A stretch of 64,000 nucleotides of DNA from Eriocheir sinensis. Taxonomy: Eukaryota > Arthropoda > Malacostraca > Decapoda > Varunidae. Under the pieces are notes generated by a model. That model was not told the DNA's origin. It did not search any database and saw only the letters and a program-made list of their open reading frames with translations. How positions within the stretch are numbered: position 1 is the stretch's first letter; the number at the start of each line of letters is the position of its first letter. The translations under genes and the position numbers were made by a program. The stretch covers positions 6,396,181 through 6,460,180 of the forward strand of contig NC_066516.1 in NCBI RefSeq assembly GCF_024679095.1, read 5' to 3'. Below, in pieces: positions 11,560 to 34,163 of this stretch.

Positions 11560-11766
11560 GGCAGGGAGCTAACTACTCATAAGGGTGCCTCTTCTCTATG
11601 CATCTCTCTCATAGTTGTCAAATCTGTTTTTAAAGGTGTTGACGCAAGGGCTGCGTGGATGACACTCTCGGGCAGTTTATTCCACTTGTTTATTACCCTT
11701 GCGTCATAGAAATTTCCTGTCTTTTGAGTTCTGGTATGTAGTGTGTTGCAACAAAGCACCTGCATT
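11560..11766 (-). pseudogene. 3' end of a LINE ORF (C-terminal 'FDARVINKWNKLP' family)
   Basis: The - strand encodes 'FYDARVINKWNKLPESV' followed by 'LKTDLTTMREMHREE'. This is the typical C-terminus of a non-LTR retrotransposon ORF2. A longer copy of the same family lies at 17290-17660. Both lie in the same orientation and begin at GAGGCAGGGAGCTAACTACT on the + strand. Confidence 0.75.
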
Positions 11767-12034
11767 ATATACCACTACATATTTACTGTCAATGCCTTAC
11801 AAGCAGACATATTCAAAAGATGTACCCTGATAGTGCCCTTACAATGGTAATGGGAAGTTTAAGTGATACTTGATGGTGACTGGTCTCATAATGCTGCAGT
11901 GTATATATATTACGGGTGCAGGAGTAAAGTGATCTCTTATATTTATACTTATTTATCCACTTATTTCACTTTTTATTACGATAGTTACCTACATATAACT
12001 TTTTTTTTATTATTTGCCATTGATCCTCGCACCT

Positions 12035-12430
12035 GACAAAATCACAGGACTTATCATAGAGATCATTTGTAATTTCTATGGTTTAATTGGCATTTGTCTG
12101 CTAATAATCCTGAATTCTCTCATATATGTTAATTGCTAATGCCAAACTGGATCTTTTTTTTGTTGTTGTTTATTGGGGGCTCAAATCAGGACTTATTGAC
12201 ATCACTTGTAATTTTATTGGTGTTTACATGGCATTTTTTCTGCAAATAATCCACTATCAGTTGCTGGTGTCAGTGGGCCTTTTTTTCATTTATTGGGGGC
12301 TTCTTAACATTATTTATAATTTAATTGGTGTTAACAAGGCATTTTTTCAGCAAATAATCCATAATAGTCTCATATAATAATTATGTCAGTTGCTGGTGTC
12401 AAACGTAATCACTTTTCGTTTATTGGGGTC
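12035..12430. repeat. Tandem repeat, about 3.3 copies of a 120-130 bp unit
   Basis: The phrase (T)TTATTGGGGGCT recurs at about 12170, 12290 and 12420. TAATTTTATTGGTGTTTAC and GCATTTTTTCTGCAAATAATCC recur between them. It is AT-rich and noncoding. A short fragment at 12600-12640 (CTGCGCGTGGCCTCGGTGCTC) matches the tail block of the SINE family at 58395. Confidence 0.75.
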
Positions 12431-12486
12431 TCAAAACAAGCTATTCTTTTCATTATTATTTTAAAAGCAATACGAGGACGTTTTAG

Positions 12487-12579
12487 CAGGGCTGCAGGAG
12501 ACACATAGCCAGGAGAGACCCTCCAGCGCTGGACAACCCCGATTACCCTGCCCCATCGAGGTGTAGAGGACCCCCTGAG
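12487..12579 (+). other. Candidate noncoding exon ahead of PRMT1
   Basis: A moderately GC-rich stretch ends in CCCCTGAG|GTAAGAG, a good 5' splice site, about 1 kb upstream of the PRMT1 start. It could be an alternative 5' UTR exon. The first coding exon has its own CpG-rich surroundings, so this exon is not required. The call rests on one splice-site match only. Confidence 0.2.
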
Positions 12580-13632
12580 GTAAGAGCCTAACTATAAGAG
12601 GTTGAGATAACTGCGCGTGGCCTCGGTGCTCCTCTCCTTGTCAACATCTCGTTGCTTTTGTATTTTTATTTCATAGCCTTTTTTGCGAGTTGATCTTTAT
12701 CTTGAACAACTTTTGGTATTAATATTGATAGGATTTACCGATAAGGTGCTTTGATCGTACGATTTGGGGCCGTAATGATGCTGGAACAAATTTAAGAGAA
12801 ATGTGATAAAAAAGGTCACCATTGATCGAGTTTCATTGGGTTAGAAGTTTCTGAAGGTTGAGGCTCACACTGACATGGTAGTCTAGTGTTTGTAACATGA
12901 TGAGGACGGTAATATTTTATATTAATGTAATTTCGCACGGCAGCTGCTCAATGGGAGGCAAACTAGGGAGGAGGCTGAAGTTGTGTAATGGCTTCCATGA
13001 GAGAGAGAGGTTGCATAATAGCTTCCTCCACAGGGGTCACTGCTGCTCCCATTGTACGAGAACTAAAGTTACACATACAAATTACTTGATTTTTTTTGTT
13101 TAGACACCAAGGAGACAGTCTCTGGCAGTCACCAATTCTATTCGTTCATTTATTTATTTTTATAGTTAATTATTACAAGTTTACGTACGACAACTTATTG
13201 ATATACGATAGCATGACTATAGCCCATAGCCAGCTCAGCTAGCTTTAGATTACTATACTAAAAGTTAACATTATCGTCAGGGTAAATAATAGCCGTGACT
13301 TTTGCTTCCTCTTGCACTAAAATCTCTCCCGTCACACTAGTTGTTATATGTTTTTCCCCCGAGCGCTTCGCTCTGTTCCTCTCGGCAAGTGTCCTTCCTT
13401 TCCCTCTCCAGGCCTAATGGTATGCTGGATTCTGTAATTTTGCACCAACCATGTCCCTTTCTCAGACAATGAATGGTTTAAAATTGCAGGATGGGGTACG
13501 TATTTTGTTGTAAGGTTGGCTATTTCAAGGGTAGTGGGTCGGAATGGAGTGTAGTGAGGGGCAGAGTGGTGTAGCGTGGTCCTGAGTACCGTGGGGAGGG
13601 CCGCGGCCCCCAGCCACTCTCCCACGCGCATC

Positions 13633-23321
<9,689 letters not shown>

Positions 23322-24143
23322 TTTTCAGGGTAAGTTTATATATTTTTGTAATTTTTTTTTTTGTGTTGACATTAGTTGTTTTTGTTAGTTTGCATATTTT
23401 TATGAAGAGAAGCTTCCTAGTCTTTTCTACCACTGCAAACAATACTTCTTTAAATATGTGATGTGAGAGAATAGTGAGGGACCAGTTTAACAATAGGTAT
23501 GGTGGTCATAGTTTTCAGAATCAATGATTCGAGTCAGCTTGGTTTCATATGTGTACAATTAAAGTTCAGTTATCTACATCTGCATTATCCAAAACAACAT
23601 TATTTGCATGGTGACTCAGATACTAACCTATCACCATATCCTCCCAAGGTGCTGTTAGTTTGTTGTGATTATCTGCATTAAGACTTGAGATGTGCAAAAT
23701 CAATGTAGTATCTGTATTAGTGGTGTAAGCTGCACAAAACTATAACAAAATTGCATAATTTATCAATTATATGGGGGGATTTATGTGGATGGAGAGTTGC
23801 AGTATGCAGTGCAAGCCAGGCAAGGAGTTGGTGACTTCCCTTTTACTCAGCTGACATTCCTCTGTACATCTCGGTCATGGCTAGTGATTTTTTTTTTTTT
23901 TTTAGTTTCCTTGACTTGGTAGAGTGATGCCTTTGGTAATAGTTCCAACTTGGAATCATGGGCCATGGCTTGAACAACTTTGTGTCAAACCAGCGATTAC
24001 TCAGTGAGACTGGATCAAGGCCTATTACCTGCTCCATCTGTGAAAGCCAAGTCCAGTTATATGGGCATGTGGCATGCTACCCAGAAGTCAACTCTGCTCA
24101 CTTTTTTTATTTATTTATTTATTTTTTTCCATGTTATTTTTAA

Positions 24144-24637
24144 CCCCTTCACTACAGCCGGGCCAGAACAGCGCCCGGCGCCGTATCCGGGATCGCCACG
24201 CGCGCCAAATTTCAAATGTCGCTATTGAATATAACAAGTTTTCAGCCATAAACTCAACATAATCATCATGTGTTATATATGAAAACATGCAGAATTAAAT
24301 GGTGCACATAAAGAAACTTACTACTGCCAAGCCAAAACAGCGCCCCGCGCCGTATCCGGGATCGCCACGCACGTCAAATTTCAAATGTCACTATTGAATA
24401 TAACAAGTTTTCAGCCATAAACTCGACATAATCATCATGTATTATAAATGAAAACATGCAGAATTAAATGGTGCACATAAAGAAACCTAAATTAATTTAT
24501 AATTTTGAGATATAAGCATAAATATAGATAAAATAACTTGCATATTGGCAAAAGCGAGCCAGGACGCAGTATGCGCATCCTCAGATATGGTACGGGGCAT
24601 GCAAGGACGCAGTATACGTGTCCTCGTGTTGAAGGGG
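24144..24637. mobile_element. piggyBac-type MITE, 494 bp, flanked by TTAA, with internal duplication
   Basis: TTAA is at 24140-24143 and 24638-24641. The left terminus is CCCCTTCACTACAG. The right terminus in reverse complement is CCCCTTCAACACGAGG, sharing CCCCTTCA. Inside, a 169-bp unit is repeated in tandem (24150-24318 and 24319-24487, about 93% alike) and contains GCCGTATCCGGGATCGCCACGC. It has no coding capacity. It differs in sequence from the MITE at 7160-7415 but shares the same target and terminal logic. Confidence 0.85.
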
Positions 24638-24717
24638 TTAATGCTTATTTTATCACTGGTAATATCAAGCCTTAGATAGAGGAGACAAAAGGTAACTTTT
24701 AAGACCCCAGTATTTCT

Positions 24718-25090
24718 TTTTACAGTTAAGGAAGCAGCTGAAGGGGAAAATAAAGCTATAGTGCTGTGCCCTCAAAGAGGATTGTAGTAGCCGAAAAAGA
24801 GGGTCAGATTCAGTTAGTGAGGAGTCATGACACTCCCCTCTTGAAAGAAGAGGTCTGTTCCAGTTTTATCTTCAAAAAGAATAAAGAATGAAGATGCTGG
24901 TCAACTCTTGCATAAGGGATTTGGACAGCATAGGAAATGAGTTAGAGTTTAAAGTCTTGTTTGGCTGGGTTGCAGGAGTGGTGGTGGCAGGCAGTTAGCA
25001 AAAAAAAGTTCAGAAGAGCAATTAGCATGAAAATACCCTAGAAGATAGTTAAGTTACCCGTTACAAAATATTGGGCCATGAGAAGAGGCT
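24718..25090 (-). pseudogene. Dispersed 45-bp motif plus LINE 3' fragment
   Basis: TTTTTACAGTTAAGGAAGCAGCTGAAGGG at 24718-24748 is one copy, in reverse, of a motif found at nine places in the window. Next to it, 24885-25090 matches 34975-35110 (TAAGGGATTTGGACAGCATA and GTTAGCATGAAAATA shared). It is therefore a tail fragment of the LINE family seen there. Confidence 0.5.
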
Positions 25091-25900
25091 GTAGTATTTA
25101 AAACCATATGATGATTGACAGTTACTTGGTCATACATACATTACCATTCGCCACCAATCTTCATTTAGTTTACTGGATAATGGATGCAAAAAGAGGCATC
25201 CTGAGAAAGACTTTATGAGAAGATCTAACACCTTCCAATTATTTACATTAAGAATGTCTTGGGAACCTCTTTTTCTCTCCATCCATCTCATATACTCACT
25301 TAACCTGCCACCATTGTTTTTATTTATCATATTCACTAATTACTGAAGCTTTTTTTAAGGATCATGGAAAAGTAAGGTAGTTGATTGAAATGAAAGTATT
25401 TAAAGTTCCTTCTGCATGTTTGAACACATTGCTTACAGTTTTGTCTTTGCAGATGTGAGTCCTGCAACGTCCGTCAGAGAAATTTTTGAGGTATTGACAG
25501 AAGATGACTTAAGACTTAACTTTTCTTTGCCAGTATTTCATTTGGTTACTGCAGATTATTATTTTATTAGCTTATCTATTACATATAAATTTATCCTTGT
25601 GTTTTGAATGTTTTCAATATTTAGAGAAGAAAAAACTGTAAAGTCTGTGCACAGGAAATGTGACAAGGTGCCAGAGGGCAAGTAGATTTCTATCAAGCTT
25701 GTCATTATGTGAGTGTCATCTTCATGTTGAAAAGTTTTGGGTCATACAGAAATTGTTAAAAGATCATAAAGTAAGGAAGGCTTTTTACTGTAGTATTTTT
25801 ATTATTTTTTTTATTACAACCATTATTATCATTATTATTGTCAATACCCTGCTCCTCCTCATGGATATTGTTATGCTGATATGATTTATTATTTTTATTT

Positions 25901-26120
25901 TTATTTATCATATAAATACTTATTCATTTTTTTGCTTAACAAAATCTTTCTGTCAGAACAGTCTAGCATCTCTGGATGTAGTTTTTCCAGTCTTCTCATG
26001 AAAACCTGGGCCTCATAAACACAAGGGGCACCATCCATGTCACCTCCCATGTTCCAGCCACCACCAGGGTGGACCTTCAGGCACAGCCACAGCATGAAGC
26101 ACAACCCAAGGATCTTGTAA
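25901..26120 (-). other. Exon-like open stretch on the minus strand, unidentified
   Basis: On the - strand a TTTTTTTCTTTTACAAG acceptor-like site near 26120 is followed by an open frame of about 65 codons. The frame starts with a hydrophobic run (ILGLCFMLWLCLKV), then GGGWNMGGDMDGAPC and a basic helix-like part. It could be one exon of an unknown gene, part of a transposon, or chance. I recognise no family. Confidence 0.2.
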
Positions 26121-27258
26121 AAGAAAAAAAGTTCTGTGGATTGATTCAGTGCTTACTAAGCCCAACTACCACCAGAATCACTATAAACTTCACCAATAAT
26201 ATTTTCACTGAAGTTTGATTTTCTTATATTGCACATCAACACTGTACTATATCAGTAGACCCATTTCTTTGTGTGGTTTGCATTTGTGTTGATTTGTTCA
26301 GTGTTTACTGTGGCAATACATTTTTCTTCAATTTAGTAAGTATAAGATGCTTTTTATCACCAATGTCTAACTTTTGTTCAGAATTTCTAAATACCAGAGT
26401 GTTTTAGCTATAAATAGACAAAATTCACTTCAGGATGCCCAGATTGAAGGAGAGTACACTGATACATAGTTGATGCAGTTTTGTGAGAGCTTGGCTTCCT
26501 CAAGAAAGCCACAAACATACTGTCCGCTTAAACTAAATGTTACAGTCAAGGGGTTAACAGGCATGACACCAAAGAGGATGTGTTTTTTCACTAGTCATCT
26601 GTAATTAAACTTTACCCTTGGATGCATGTGGCATCAGTATGCACCAACGAGGTTAATTAAGTATGACATAGTGGTTGGCAAAGGGAAATAAAGCTGCTAG
26701 TGTCATGGGGAAGCAATCATAGGATCTCATTGTGCAGCTGATCATTGTTGGGGCACTGCCCATGGCTACTACTGCCACACAGCTTCAGATGAGGGGAGGG
26801 TGAGTTAGTTGAAGAAGAGGGAGACTACCTATGTATCAACCATGAGGGACCAAGGCAGATGTGGTGAAACTGCTCTCAACAATGTGTAAAGACAGCCTTG
26901 GCTAACCCCAGTATGACTAATGCTGCTCCACAACATAGGTTCCTTAGGGGCAACATGGACAGCCCAAGAAGATAATTTGCTACGTTGCAATCGATAAAAA
27001 TTTGGGAGATAAAAGCTGGCTGTAGTACCAGGAGGGTCACAACACAGTGTTTTGTCTCTGTGTATCTTCCCTTCTGTGCATGGGTTGTGCTCTTGTGAGA
27101 ATGATCTGGAGGAAACTGTATACAGAGATGCAAGGCTCTTCTATCATGAAAGGGTCTCCTCTAACAGAATTTATTAGATCAGTAAAGCTAATAGAATGTA
27201 ATGGGCTAATAATATTGGAGTGTGAAATCCTCAATATAATCCATCATTGTCATTTATA

Positions 27259-27260
<2 letters not shown>

Positions 27261-27314
<54 letters not shown>
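27261..27314. repeat. (ATT)n microsatellite
   Basis: 18 uninterrupted TTA/ATT units. Flanking 26100-28230 shows nothing I can annotate beyond the possible PRMT1 3' region. Confidence 0.95.
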
Positions 27315-29189
27315 GCTTTTTTACATGGGAAAATAATTTGATAACTATTTCTACACAAGTGAAGATTGGGTGAGGTTATATTATTACTTTAATATTGTTC
27401 ATTAGTTATTGTGATACATTTTTTCCATTTTTTCCATTCAAGTGTTTTGATATGCATATTATATGTATATATTTTCCCCATGAGTGCTGAGGAAATCCTT
27501 CTTCCAGTGTGTTATGGACAGTGATGAAAATTGATGTGCAGTCTGACATTCGTTGACATTTTTTAATGATTCTTATGGATGAGCAATAGACTCTGTCTCT
27601 CTATTCCATGTATTGGAAAAAATATACGTGGTAGATGAGCGTGGCAACCTAGCCTCTCCAGTGCCAGCAGACTGAGCAAAGACTCGTGTGTTGTGTGACT
27701 ACTCCTCTGAGGCTGCGGTCAGTATTTTTCTTGCATGGACATTGATGAGTGATAGTGCAGATTTTCAGTGAAATTAAAAGAAGATGGCTGACTGTAAATA
27801 GATGGAATTCAGTCAAGGTTTTAAAGTGGACATTATTCATTGCTAATGTTATTCAAAGTTATTAATTTGTATGAAACATGTGACCACCACTGGTATATAA
27901 TGCTAACAAGAAGTCTACAACTGAAACTTCTTAAAGAATTTTCTTCCATCTCTATCTCTAATGTTCTGGCAAGAGCGTTTTGTATCAGTCATCAATTGAG
28001 TATGACTAGTTAATGCTGTACTATTGTTCTTCATAATAAACTTTAGTATAACTCACTGTATTGCTATTAAGCTATTACATAGTTACTTCAGTCTAGCTAT
28101 TTAGTTTAGGATCCAAAGAACTATTTATATATTTCATGGATTACTGGGAACAAACTACAAATGAAGTGAGGTAGCTCATAGAAAGTGTTTGTATTGTGAG
28201 TCCATCTTAGAATACCTATAAGGGAAAATGTACCTTTGTGTGTGTGTGTGTGTGTGTGTGTGTCATTCTATCTCTTTTTCTATCCCTCTACAGTTGGATA
28301 TTCGACAATGAGCAAATGTTACCATGAATTATGCTGCTATGAATGCTTTTTTTTAAAACTATGATGCCACAACCAATAGATATGCTACAGTGCATTGTAT
28401 TCTCAAAGGTATGTTGAGGTGAGGCATATTTTTGCCTTTTGCATTGAAAATACATATTTTTGCAACTTCTGCAATACAACTTTAGCTGAGCCTGCAAAAT
28501 AGAGTAAGAACATTAATCACCTTAGAAATTAAGACCAAGTTGATTTCCAAGCGAGAAGAGGGAGGAAAAGTGTAACATCTAATTGTTTATCATGGTATGG
28601 CTAAATCAACAATCTATCCTGTTGCCATATATAATTTCTACTAACCTTCAAAAGGTTTAAATAGCAATAAAATGTGTGGGCAAACCTGTTTGGCCCCAAG
28701 CGGCAGAGTATCTCAAAGTGATGAAATGTTAAAACACATGAGGTAGAGGGGGCAGAGTCCCTCATAGAAGGTTGCCGTATGCACTAAGCTCCACTGAATT
28801 AACTCACCGAAGGTTCTTACAAATATATGAAAGATGTGGGTAGTGTCGAAGGAAATTTTGACACGGATGTAGATTGAAAGTCATCTGTAGTCTTGCATTC
28901 GCCTTTAAGCCACCACACCGAACACCATACAGCCAAACTTCCTCGACAATATACCCACACCTCCCTGCTGCCACCACCCACCAGCACCTTACTTCCTAGA
29001 AACACACCCAGCTACCTGTAGCCACTAACCATGACCAATCAACCTCTCTTCAACAACCAACACACTTGCCTCCCCACTGCCACCTCTGAAGACCATCACG
29101 CTGCCTTGCTTCCCCTCCAACACACCCCACAGCGCCTCGAGTTGGTTTACTGTAGAATAAGGCAAAGTGACACAGGGAGGGTGGCCTGC

Positions 29190-29847
<658 letters not shown>

Positions 29848-30051
29848 TTGTTTTTTATATGCATATACCTGGTTATGTTACTTGTTTCCAACAAGCAGTT
29901 TGGGAAGCAGGGCCGTGGCAGTGGTGAGGGAAGGGTCAGGCGTTCAAGGCATGGCTGCCTCCACCATCTCATAAGTGGCGTAACTGGCACTGCTTCCTTC
30001 ACTGTACAAAACACCAAACATAACATTCAAATGTTCAGCAAAATCCTGTAC

Positions 30052-30240
30052 AAACAGACCATCCGTCGCGTTGGTTCCGGCACGTGCCTCGTGGCTGGCG
30101 GCACCGGCGCCGGGGCGAGCCCCACCAAGGTGACGCTCAGCCTCAAGCTGAGGGGAGGGTGCTGGCGACCCACCTCGCGGAAGGTGGCCGTCTTCACCTT
30201 CCAGGAGGCGTCCGGCCACCCCTCTTCCCATGCCCTGCTG
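30052..30240. other. GC-rich exon-like island, strand unresolved
   Basis: About 190 bp of GC-rich sequence sits in AT-rich surroundings. On the + strand a frame is open from ACAAACAG|ACCATCCG to CTGCTG|GTAATA ([10 protein letters not shown]...[11 protein letters not shown]...KVAVFTF). On the - strand a frame with equally GC-biased third positions is open until a TGA (...[13 protein letters not shown]...). Both have splice-like borders. I do not recognise either protein. It abuts the 40-bp inverted repeat at 30242. Confidence 0.35.
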
Positions 30241-30241
30241 G

Positions 30242-31019
<778 letters not shown>

Positions 31020-31082
31020 GCAACCTAAAAAAAAAATCGGACATGAAGAATTATCAATAAATCCAATAAATAAATCCGAGCA

Positions 31083-31197
31083 ACTGGTACCGGTACCGAG
31101 CAATCTGGTACCGGTACCGAGCAATCTGGTACCGGTACCGTACCGTTTAGCTGGTACCATTAGTACCGGTACTGGTACCGGTACCTGCCCACCCCTA
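31083..31197. mobile_element. GGTACCGGTACC array and possible hAT-type terminus
   Basis: CTGGTACCGGTACCGAGCAA is repeated about three times, then GGTACC palindromes with spacing changes, ending CCTGCCCACCCCTACAG at about 31197. In reverse this reads CTGTAGGGGTGGGCAGG, resembling the (C/T)AGGGGTGGGCA ends of some hAT elements. The partner end was not found, so it is partial or misassigned. Confidence 0.35.
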
Positions 31198-31229
31198 CAG
31201 TGACGGACAGTGAAGCTGCGGACGAGGCG

Positions 31230-31470
31230 ACCTCCGAGTTGCGGGAAGCCTCTGGTGAAGGAAAGGAGCTAGACACGAGGTGACCTCCGAGTTGCGGGAA
31301 GCCTCTGGTGAAGGAAAGGAGCTGGCCACGAGGTGACCTCCGAGTTGCGGGAAGCCTCTGGTGAAGGAAAGGAGCTAGACACGAGGTGACCTCCGAGTTG
31401 CGGGAAGCCTCTGGTGAAGGAAAGGAGCTGGCCACGAGGTGACCTCCGAGTTGCGGGAAGCCTCTGGTGG
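31230..31470. repeat. 53-bp minisatellite, about 4.5 copies
   Basis: The unit is ACCTCCGAGTTGCGGGAAGC plus TCTGGTGAAGGAAAGGAGCT and a variable AGACAC/GGCCAC linker. Units start at about 31230, 31283, 31336, 31389 and 31442. The two linker types alternate, giving a 106-bp higher-order period. A 53-bp period is not a multiple of three, so this is not a coding repeat. Confidence 0.9.
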
Positions 31471-31578
31471 CACCATTAGTATCGTGTATCTTATATTTTC
31501 GTTTCTTATTGTCTAGACATTATGTTATTGTTGTACTTATCATCCACTGCACTTCCTTTAACATTATATTAGTAATGA

Positions 31579-31612
<34 letters not shown>

Positions 31613-31625
31613 GCAACAAAAACTA

Positions 31626-34049
31626 CTATAGTCTATCCACCTCGGGTTGAACCCAGAGGCCCCTCCTTTTTTTTCTTTTTTTTTTTTTCTTATTAGAAAA
31701 GGAGGGGGAAGAGGAAGATCAGGTACGAAGAGAAGGACAGTAGAAGTAGACAGACGGTGGGCGGCCACCTTGCATGCGGTTAAGAGGTTAAATATTTGGA
31801 TGTTGTGTTAAATTGTGTTAAGGTAGCTTCAGGGTGTTGTTAGGAGTTGGTGTTGTAAATGGTGTGGGTGGTTTTCATAGTTGTGTTTGTGGAGTGTCTG
31901 TGAGGCAAGTGTTAACTAGCTAAGTGACTGAATCGGGAATTTTGTTAATGGAACAGTGGGTCTGGAAGTGTCTGGAGATGTTGCAGACTTCAGGGAAAGG
32001 CTGCTTGATTAGTGACGTATATTTTGCTGGTTGTTGAGGAGAGTTTTTACAGTGCAGATATTTAAGGTTGATAATCTGTTCCAAATTTTCTCTGCCTTCA
32101 GGTGAAGCCTGATATTTAGTGGCAGAGTCTTTGTATATTGGTGGATCTCCTCGGTCGACATTGTGTAAGGGTGTCTGGTTTGTCGCAAATCTCAGATTTG
32201 ATTGACTTGAAGTTTGCTGATTTGTGTTCTGCTGAGCAGCTGAGTGTGTGTGTTGGGACAGGAGGGTAGGCGAGGACCGGGAGGACTAAAGCTTTTACTA
32301 GGTGTGTCTTTCTTTTGATGGGCATATCGTAAAATCTGTATAGTTTATTAAGAGTGTTGGCGGCAATGGCTCTCCTTTGGGATACATGGTCACAGAAGCC
32401 TCTCCTGGAGATTGTAAGTCCCAGGATTTTGCCCCAGTCTGCAGTAAGGTGCCTTCCTGTTTTCGTTACTATTTTCTCTTGTTTCCTCGAGCCGAGTCGG
32501 ATGGCGGTGAATTTAGATTGGTTTGTCTGGATCTTCCATTTCATCTCATACTTGTTGAATGTTGATAGACTCGATTTCGCGTGTTAATGCTCTTTGCGCC
32601 ATGTTGACGGAAGGGACTTAGTAGCCTACGATTTGTGTTATGTCGTCGGCATATGTTATGTTCGTTCCAGTGGTAGGATTGGGATGTCTCTGGTGTATAT
32701 TGCAAAGAGCGTTGGGGATAACACGCTGCCCTGAGGGATTCCGCAGCGTAGGGCAAAGCTTTCGCCTAGGTAATTTCCAATTCTTATCCTCGCCTTCCTG
32801 TCATCTAGAAAGTTACATAGTAGCTTTTCTAGAGAGGCAGGGAGATCGAGCTGAAGGATTTTGTACTTTAAACCTAGGTGCCAGACTTTGTCGAACGCTT
32901 TCGTGATGTCTCGCATGACAACGAGGCATTGCCCCTTGTCAGCCTTCCTCTGTGCTATTGTCTCCGCTGTTATGGCGAGAGCGTGCGATGTTCCTCGGCT
33001 CTGCCTGAACCCAAATTGCAGGGGGTAGTGGGAGTTGTTTTCCTTTAGGTGTAGTCTTAACCGGAAGTTCAGAATTTTTTCGAAGATTTTACCGGGCACC
33101 TCTAGTAATGACATTGGTCTGTAGCTTGTTACCAGGTATGGGGATTTTCCGGATTTGGGAATTAAAGTCAGTGTGATTTCTTTAAATCTGTTCGGAAAGT
33201 AGCCTAGTTTGAGTGTTGTGTTCAAGATGTGACGGAGTTTGGTGATTGCGTTGTCTGGGCTGGTGTTTTTCATCGATTTTATTATGTTGTGGATATCTTC
33301 GTTGGTGATGTCTTGTTCCAGAAAGTGTACGTTATGGTCTTCCTGTTGATGATCGGCCTGCGGGTATGTTCTATGGACGTGTTCGTTCAGGTGGTTTTCA
33401 ACAAGAATGTTGGTGTTGGCGTCGCCCTCCTGTTCGTCGTTCCCTGAGAAAACGTCCTCCCAGATTTCCCGGAGGGCAGTTTCTTTTTCGCTGTTTGTGT
33501 GGAGTTTTCTTCCGTCTGGCTCCTTGAGGTATGATGACGCTATCGTATCATTTCCCATTAGATTCTTTACTTTTTGCCAGAATGCCGCGGGTTCGTTATG
33601 TAGCGAGGCAGTTTTGGAGATGAGGTCGGACCAGTGCCTCCGGTTGTCCTCTGTGAGGGAGTTTTGGAGTCCTGTTTGGATGTTTTTGTAGTGTCTATAT
33701 AGGTAAGGGGTCCAGCCGTGTGCTGTTGCTTCTCTCCCCACAGGTGACGTAGGAAGGGCATACCGCTCTTTTGCTGGTGATTGGTTGATGGTGATGGGCA
33801 GCTAAACCGATTTGGTTTCGGTGAAACCTGTTGGAGAGTGGACACTCAACAGGGCTTCATTAATTTACTAAAATTTCTTCATGTTCTGTGTAATGCGCGA
33901 AATACATCAACAAACGAGAATCGTGAATACACTTGCTGTCACCTAACATAAAAATGTAATGGGTATCCGTAATCGTGGTGCAGATATTGGATGAGGTAAT
34001 GGACATTGCAAAACAACCTGAATGAGAGAAGGAGCAGAATAGGTCAGAT
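31626..34049. repeat. Dispersed repeat, copy 2, interrupted by a LINE (the 'filled site')
   Basis: 31626-31666 matches 29190-29231, and 33734-34049 matches 29228-29535. Between them lies the LINE at 31667-33733. The string CTCC is present on both sides of the insertion (31663-31666 and 33734-33737) but once in the uninterrupted copy. Confidence 0.85.
31667..33733 (-). mobile_element. 5'-truncated non-LTR retrotransposon (LINE), 2067 bp
   Basis: It runs on the - strand, with an interrupted poly-A tail (T-rich at 31667-31690). The main open frame (32656 to about 33733) has RT landmarks in order: LTLIPKSGK, SYRPMSLLEVPGKIFEK, QFGFRQSRGTSHAL, DITKAFDKVWH and GIPQGSVLSPTLFAIY. The catalytic YADD is encoded at 32642-32653 but in a shifted frame. 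A stop follows soon after, so the copy is inactive. A C-terminal remnant (KALVLPVLAYPPVPTHTLS) is at 32116-32544. The endonuclease is absent through 5' truncation. The ATG at 33741 is in flanking DNA. Jockey/I-like by motif spacing. Confidence 0.9.
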
Positions 34050-34124
34050 ATGATCGTCCACCATCACCAATGGAACTCTAATCCCCCTCCCCCTCATGCC
34101 CCTCTGGGGTCAGGACGTGAGTCT

Positions 34125-34163
34125 CTCTCTCTCTCTCTCTCGGGTGTGTGTGTGTGTGTGTTT
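34125..34163. repeat. Short (CT)n(GT)n(T)n tract
   Basis: CT repeats, then GGGTGTGTG..., then a T run that forms the poly-A (reverse) tail of the adjacent minus-strand SINE. Confidence 0.85.

Larger units (their letters stand above)
23322..28690 (+). other. PRMT1 3' region with a possible spliced 3' UTR
   Basis: Eight bases after the TAA stop (23319-23321) is a consensus donor, CAGG|GTAAGT at 23330. The best downstream acceptor I see is a long pyrimidine tract ending CCCTCTACAG at 28293, followed by AATAAA at 28666-28671. A 3' UTR intron of about 5 kb is therefore plausible but unproven. The interval also holds a TTAA-flanked MITE, a LINE fragment and an ATT microsatellite. The rest is AT-rich. 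Confidence 0.35.
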
